NCBI RefSeq assembly: GCF_000151315.2
Contig: NW_011887300.1
Coordinates: 1,254,037 to 1,318,036, forward strand
From: Capsaspora owczarzaki ATCC 30864
Lineage: Eukaryota > Opisthokonta > Filasterea
Direction of reading: 5' to 3'
Length of the DNA stretch: 64,000 nt
Position numbers and translations under genes: made by a program. The notes below the pieces were generated by a model that saw only the letters and a program-made list of their open reading frames with translations, had not been told where the DNA came from and ran no database searches. How positions within the stretch are numbered: the first letter of the stretch is position 1; every line of letters starts with the position of its first letter. This document shows, one piece after another, positions 59,321 through 64,000 of this stretch.

Positions 59321-62300
59321 ATTGCACAAAAGGAAAAACATGCACAAACTACCCCACCGCTGTATCCCCATCGTCAGTCCCTTGGGCGAAGAACCTTCGC
59401 AAAGATCATCTCTCAAACGCAGAGCGCAGAGCCCGAGGCTGATAACAAAACTCACGGGAAGAAATGCAGAAGCGAAGACAAACAAATACAAAACGAGACT
59501 GGAACATCAGCACGCTCGGTTGGACGTTTGATTTGGAACAGAAAACACCCGGGGGAAACGACGCCAAGCGAGCAGAAAACATACACAAGAGGGACAACAC
59601 CGATTTTCAACCATACGGCTCGTTGCAAGGTCGTGGATGATGGCATAGCACTGAAGAACCGGAAACAAAGCTCATCGCAGTCACTATGGGAAGGGAGCTC
59701 GGATTTTAGTTAGCGAGATACTGTATCATGCATGTAAACTTGACATGCAGTACTCGATGTTGGACTTGTTTGTAGATATCTTGGCCTGGCGAGTGTGGGT
59801 TGCGGTGAAATTTCTGATCTAGACACAAGGATTTGGCTCGCCCCCAAGAGTCCTCCTGGCAGACATGGTTGTCGGTTTATGCACAGCCTTGTTGCAAATA
59901 TGACTTGTAAAACATCAGGCTTTGTCGCGGTTGAACAACATGGAGTGATGAGCGGTTATCGCAGGCCTTCAGGTTGACGAGTTTTCAGCCAGTTGAACTC
60001 GATCGAATTCTTCTGTGTTGTTGCTTTGCTCGTGATACTACTGTAGAATAGCGTTAGGGTTATAGTTTCTTATTGTGTGAACGATGTAAAGTTGATGAAT
60101 TCAAGTTTTGCCCGACGGGCTGCATGATTTCCATTTTTTTGGGTTGCTGAACAAAAATTTTGCCGATCAGTTTAAGTGGCCGTTACGCCGGCGCGCAAAA
60201 TGCCAATTCTTGATGAATTCAAGTCGGTAATACACACCAAATGACATAAATTTGAACAACACATCGAGGTACCGAGTTGAACGAGAGAAACAGAGCTCGA
60301 GCGGCTCGGACAACAGTTTGCGCAATGAATTGAAGCTCTTTGTCTTCGTTGTCATTCGTTTTCTTGCTTGCTTCAAACTATGTATTCAATTTCGCATTTT
60401 TTACAGGTCTCTTTCCAGCAAATCAGAGGGTGGCTAGACGTCGGCCAGGCCAATGTTGCTGGAACGGCTCAACCAGCGCGCATCAAATGCTCAATCTTGT
60501 TGTTCTCAGATTTTCGGGACTACGAGTCTTTTTTCCTTTGTTCACTCGATTTCTCACCTTCATTTCAGATGCAGTCCTCCTGTTCGCTTGTTCGCTTGTT
60601 CGCTGAGCGACTGCGCCTGAAATGCAATAATGGTCGAGGCAAACCGAGCCCAACTCAAACCAATTAAACCAACGGATGATCGCCTCCCCCCCCCCAATGG
60701 CTTCCCGTCCCACGACGCACGCTTTGATGTCGTTGTGTTTCGGTTGATTTACTTGCTCTTGTTTCCTTGTTTGTTCGAGTGCGACGGGCCCGCCTTTCCT
60801 AAATCGCCGACGCTGCTGTTTGCATTGCTGCAAGGGGGCGGGGTCTGGAACGGAAGCTGGTTGACCAATCGGAGCAGAGCAGATTCGAAGGGGGCGTTTC
60901 CAAAGATGGCCAAAGGCTGAGATCCGGAGTGCGCATCTGCAAATGCAAAAGCTGCATACTCTGCATTCTGCATTCTGCATCTACACACCAATCGGACAAG
61001 GCACAGCGCCGCTGGATGCCAGGCAGAGCCAGCGCGTCGCTGAATTTGGCGCACCGTTTCGTGCTTGACTCACACCTGCTGCTCTGTTCTGCCTAGCGGT
61101 CTGTGAGCTTCGACTTGCTGATGCCGTTACAATGGCATTGACTGACTGCACTATTGCACTCTGGAGCTTGCTGGACCGGGACTGTGTTCTGTTCCGCAAT
61201 CCGCACGTGCGTTAGCAATTTGAACCCAAAACCACGATTCAATGACCGCTGAGGTGTGAGTCTGCGGCAACGCTCGCTCTTTGTTCTCCACATTGCTGCG
61301 GAGCGACTCGATGCATCTCGAGAGAGCGAGAGCGAGAGAGTGCGCTCACATCTGTGGATCAAAGAAGCTGCGTGAATCAGAGTGCGCCAATTCGTTTTCA
61401 AAGTCGCCCACTCATCGGTCTCGCTCGCTCTGCTGCTTGATTATTGACCCTTGTCCATTTCTCCTACCACTTTCAAGCAACACCTTCCTTCCAAAGCGAC
61501 AGGGCACACGCACGCACAGAAGTGTAAACACGTCGTATTGTTCATCGTTCGCTTTTTCTTTTTTTTTCTTGTTCTTTTCTCCGTTTGTTCTCGTTCGCTT
61601 CGGATGGCTCACGTCAATAAAACAATCCGTCATTTCTCTCACTTTCATCTTCCTGTTCTTCACTCGCCGTGCTTGCCTTTTTCTATTTCCTCGTTGCTTT
61701 TTGAATCATCTCTTTTTCTTTTGAAACCATTCTTCAATTTTCGTTCAATCGATTTTCTATTATTTTATTATTTTATTTTTTATTTTTTTATTTTATTATT
61801 ATTTTTTTCCATTGAGATTTTAGGTGAGTTTTTTTTTTCCCTCTCGTCTCTCTCTCTCTCGTCTCGTCTCGTCTCTCCCTTCCGCTTCTGCCATCCTTCG
61901 CTTGCTTTTCTCTCATCTCTCGCTCAGTCGCTTCCCTTATTTGATTCCCCCTCCCTCTTCCCCTCCCTTCTTCTTGTTTTCCTGTTGATTTTTTCGCCTC
62001 GTCCAAAACTCGCTCCAAAACGAAATATCTGCTGTCATCCGTTTGTTTTTTTCCATCCTTTTGTTTTTTTATTCTTTGTATTTATTTGCCAATGCATTGC
62101 TTATTCATAATGCGGTCATCTTTTTTTTTTTTTTTTTCGCTTTTTTTTTTTTCGTTTTTTCTCCTTCACGTTCCACACGCGCCAACACAAAGCAACCGCA
62201 CAACCAAGGTTTGAGTCGCTTTCCCCGCCCTTTTGTCGTCATCATTTCTTGCTCCTGGAATATCCCGCGCTTTTGCATCGACACCCCGGCGCGCCAGGGA

Positions 62301-63442
62301 GGACGACGGGCTTTGCATGTGACGACCATTGTTCGCAAACGGAAACCTCAACCACAAAAAAAAAAAAAAAAAAAAAAAAAAAGTGTCGCACGACTTGCCT
62401 TTTGATTTTGGAGCGAGAGCAAGCCCAGCGGAGAGAGAGAGAGAGGCACACCGCCACAGCGCATGCATGAAGCTTGAAGGGGCTCGAAGCATGAGGACAC
62501 CCCCCCCACCCCTGTGAGATAAGCAACAGCGAGACACAACAAAGGGGGAAGGTTGAGCTTAAGTGAGAAGCGCATCCGGATTGGCTGAATTGGCCTTCCA
62601 ATGGATCTCCAGCAAAAAAAAAAAAAAAAAAGCCGCGCAAAAATAACAGAAAAAAACAAAAAAACAACGTTTTGATGCGTTTTTGGATTAGTTTTCTTTG
62701 TGTTCGTTTTTTGGATTTGGGTTTGTTTTTGTGGATGAGTCATTTGTTTTGTGTTGATGATGAATCACTCTGCGTTTTTGTGGACGATTGCAAGTTTTCC
62801 AAGCAATGGAAACGGAGCACTTTTTTGATATGAATCAGCAGCAAAGCATGAAAAAAAAAAAAACAACGCACATGAAAAGAAACGAAAAACAACCGTCGGC
62901 GAAAGTCAGTCGAACAAGAACGCTGTGAATTTCTGAGCAACGAAAACAAAAGAAGGGTGAAAAACAACAACAACAACCACAAAAAACAAGCGGAAATCAA
63001 ACACAGCACGAAGCGATGATTGGATGCGATTTTTGAAGCGACAGGACGACCGACCTTCGCCGTTGACAAACGACCACTGTTGAAAAATGGAAGAACAGGA
63101 CGAGATGAGGCGGATGAAGCGGTGGAAGAGAGGGAGGAGAATGAGAGAATGAGGGTCACTCTCACTCGCTCAGATTGACTGCAAATCTAAACAAAAACAA
63201 AGCTCACTTTGAATTCAAAATGCTCTTCTCTTGCACAGAATCAAGTCCTCGACCTTTTTCAACCAAGAACCTACAACACGCGCCAAGAGACTCTCGCACA
63301 TACACCCCCAAGGCATTACCGCGCTCGTCACCAAAGCAAAGCAGCAGCCTGAACTCTCTCTCGAGCGTCTTGTTGGTGCGTCTGTGTCTGGAGCCCGGCT
63401 GCTAGACTCGTCGTCGTTCTCTACAGACACCAAGCGCGCATC
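59321..63442. other. Gene-poor region of about 4.1 kb
   Basis: No supported gene. Features: TGCATTC repeats at about 60952-60981; TTATTTTA-type A/T-rich DNA at 61755-61808; CTCGTCTCGTCTC repeats at 61845-61875; long oligo-T (62121-62136, 62142-62153) and oligo-A (62356-62381, 62613-62630) tracts. The stretch before 63443 is probably the promoter and 5' UTR of the last gene. Short open frames here are low-complexity or lack splice support. Confidence 0.5.
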
Positions 63443-64000
63443 ATGTCATGCTATGCCGATGCAACAGCTGGCTCTGTGCTCGTTGCAACGGTAGAATCTG
63501 CTGCCGGATGGCTGCCAACATCCCCGACTGCCGCTGGCTCGGCGTCGGCAACACCCAAGCTCACTGCAGTGTCGGCATCGACCCTCCTGCAGCAGCGTCA
63601 GGTCAAGCGGCAACGGTTTGGCGTTGCTGACAACCTGGGCAGCATCTCCAGCACCCACAACAACCCTCTCATTCACGACGACAACAGTCACAACACCAAC
63701 GACAACGACAACGACAACAGTGGCCGCATAGGCAGTAGTGTTCGCAGCTTGCGGCGCGCGCCCGGCACTCCATCCTGTATATACAGCGGCTCATCACCGG
63801 TGGCCTTTTCTCAGTCGTACGTTGCAGGCAACGACGACGATGAAGACGAGGACACTGACGATGAGTTTTACGACGACGCGTCTAACTTTTCCCGCAGCAG
63901 CAGTGGCGCCAGCAGCGCCAGTACCAGCAGCAACTGTATGGTAGAAGCAGCAGTGTTGCGCCCAAAATCCACTGCCGCCTCGGTCCAACTGCCAGTTACC
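63443..64000 (+). CDS. 5' part of an unknown Asn/Asp/Ser-rich protein (runs off the window)
   Basis: ATG at 63443 opens 186 codons without a stop up to the window edge. The frame starts MSCYADATAGSVLVATVESA, then becomes Ser/Ala/Thr-rich, with an Asn/Asp run (THNNPLIHDDNSHNTNDN), a basic patch (SVRSLRRAPGT), an acidic stretch (GNDDDEDEDTDDEFYDD) and Ser-rich sequence. No domain is visible in this part. GC-rich third positions and the length of the open frame support coding. The N-terminus looks like the disordered head of a larger protein. Function cannot be assigned. Confidence 0.6.
   Translation, partial: MSCYADATAGSVLVATVESAAGWLPTSPTAAGSASATPKLTAVSASTLLQQRQVKRQRFGVADNLGSISSTHNNPLIHDDNSHNTNDNDNDNSGRIGSSVRSLRRAPGTPSCIYSGSSPVAFSQSYVAGNDDDEDEDTDDEFYDDASNFSRSSSGASSASTSSNCMVEAAVLRPKSTAASVQLPVT

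Noticed and set aside
60480-61060. Minus-strand Cys/His-rich frames
   Set aside because: They arise from TGCATTC-type repeats, with no domain, splice or conservation support.

Overview
This is nuclear DNA of a unicellular eukaryote. The genes are closely packed on both strands and carry short introns (about 45-300 bp, mostly under 150 bp, with GTAAG/GTACG donors and AG acceptors). Poly-A/T and GA/CT tracts are frequent, and one 100-base N gap (14231-14330) marks a draft assembly. The gene set suggests a holozoan protist close to animals, such as the filasterean Capsaspora. It includes HACE1, an MNK-type kinase, GSAP, a PH-C2-MUN secretion protein, arrestin-FYVE proteins, and LRR receptors with phosphotyrosine-docking tails. 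The species is my inference. I saw no tRNA, rRNA, CRISPR array, transposon or virus-like element.

Layout. 0-3 kb: LRR / Pelle-IRAK-like kinase / RING gene, copy 1 (minus). 3.7-5.6 kb: saccharopine dehydrogenase-like oxidoreductase. 6.85-7.26 kb: COX6B. 8.6-13.35 kb: gamma-secretase-activating-protein (GSAP) homologue. 13.6-15.6 kb: COX10, interrupted by the gap. 16.1-17.3 kb: NUDT16-like Nudix gene with a Pro/Gln-rich N-terminus. 17.8-23.0 kb: PH-C2-MUN-C2 protein. 23.3-24.3 kb: unknown Ser/Pro-rich protein. 24.6-25.3 kb: VTC1/DUF202 protein. 26.0-28.5 and 31.6-34.2 kb: two paralogous arrestin-FYVE-PPxY genes (minus), with kinase gene copy 2 (plus, 29.0-31.2 kb) between them. 34.9-37.2 kb: MNK-like kinase. 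37.6-40.0 kb: DUF3712-type membrane protein. 40.7-44.8 kb: HACE1. 45.5-58.3 kb: tandem array of three LRR receptors (R1, R2, R3; minus). 59.3-63.4 kb: gene-poor. 63.4-64.0 kb: start of an unknown Asp/Asn/Ser-rich gene.

Signalling themes recur. The kinase-RING protein joins NLR-type LRRs to phosphorylation and ubiquitylation. The arrestin-FYVE proteins combine endosomal lipid binding with PPxY motifs of the kind bound by Nedd4-type ligases. HACE1 is another HECT ligase. The R1-R3 receptors have extracellular LRRs, a Cys-rich module, a long Ala/Ser stalk, one membrane span and a tail with about a dozen tyrosines but no kinase domain. They look like cell-surface receptors acting through separate tyrosine kinases and SH2/PTB adaptors.

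Gene models were built by hand from splice sites. Except where noted (GSAP, kinase copy 1, COX10 at the gap), all exon phases close exactly.
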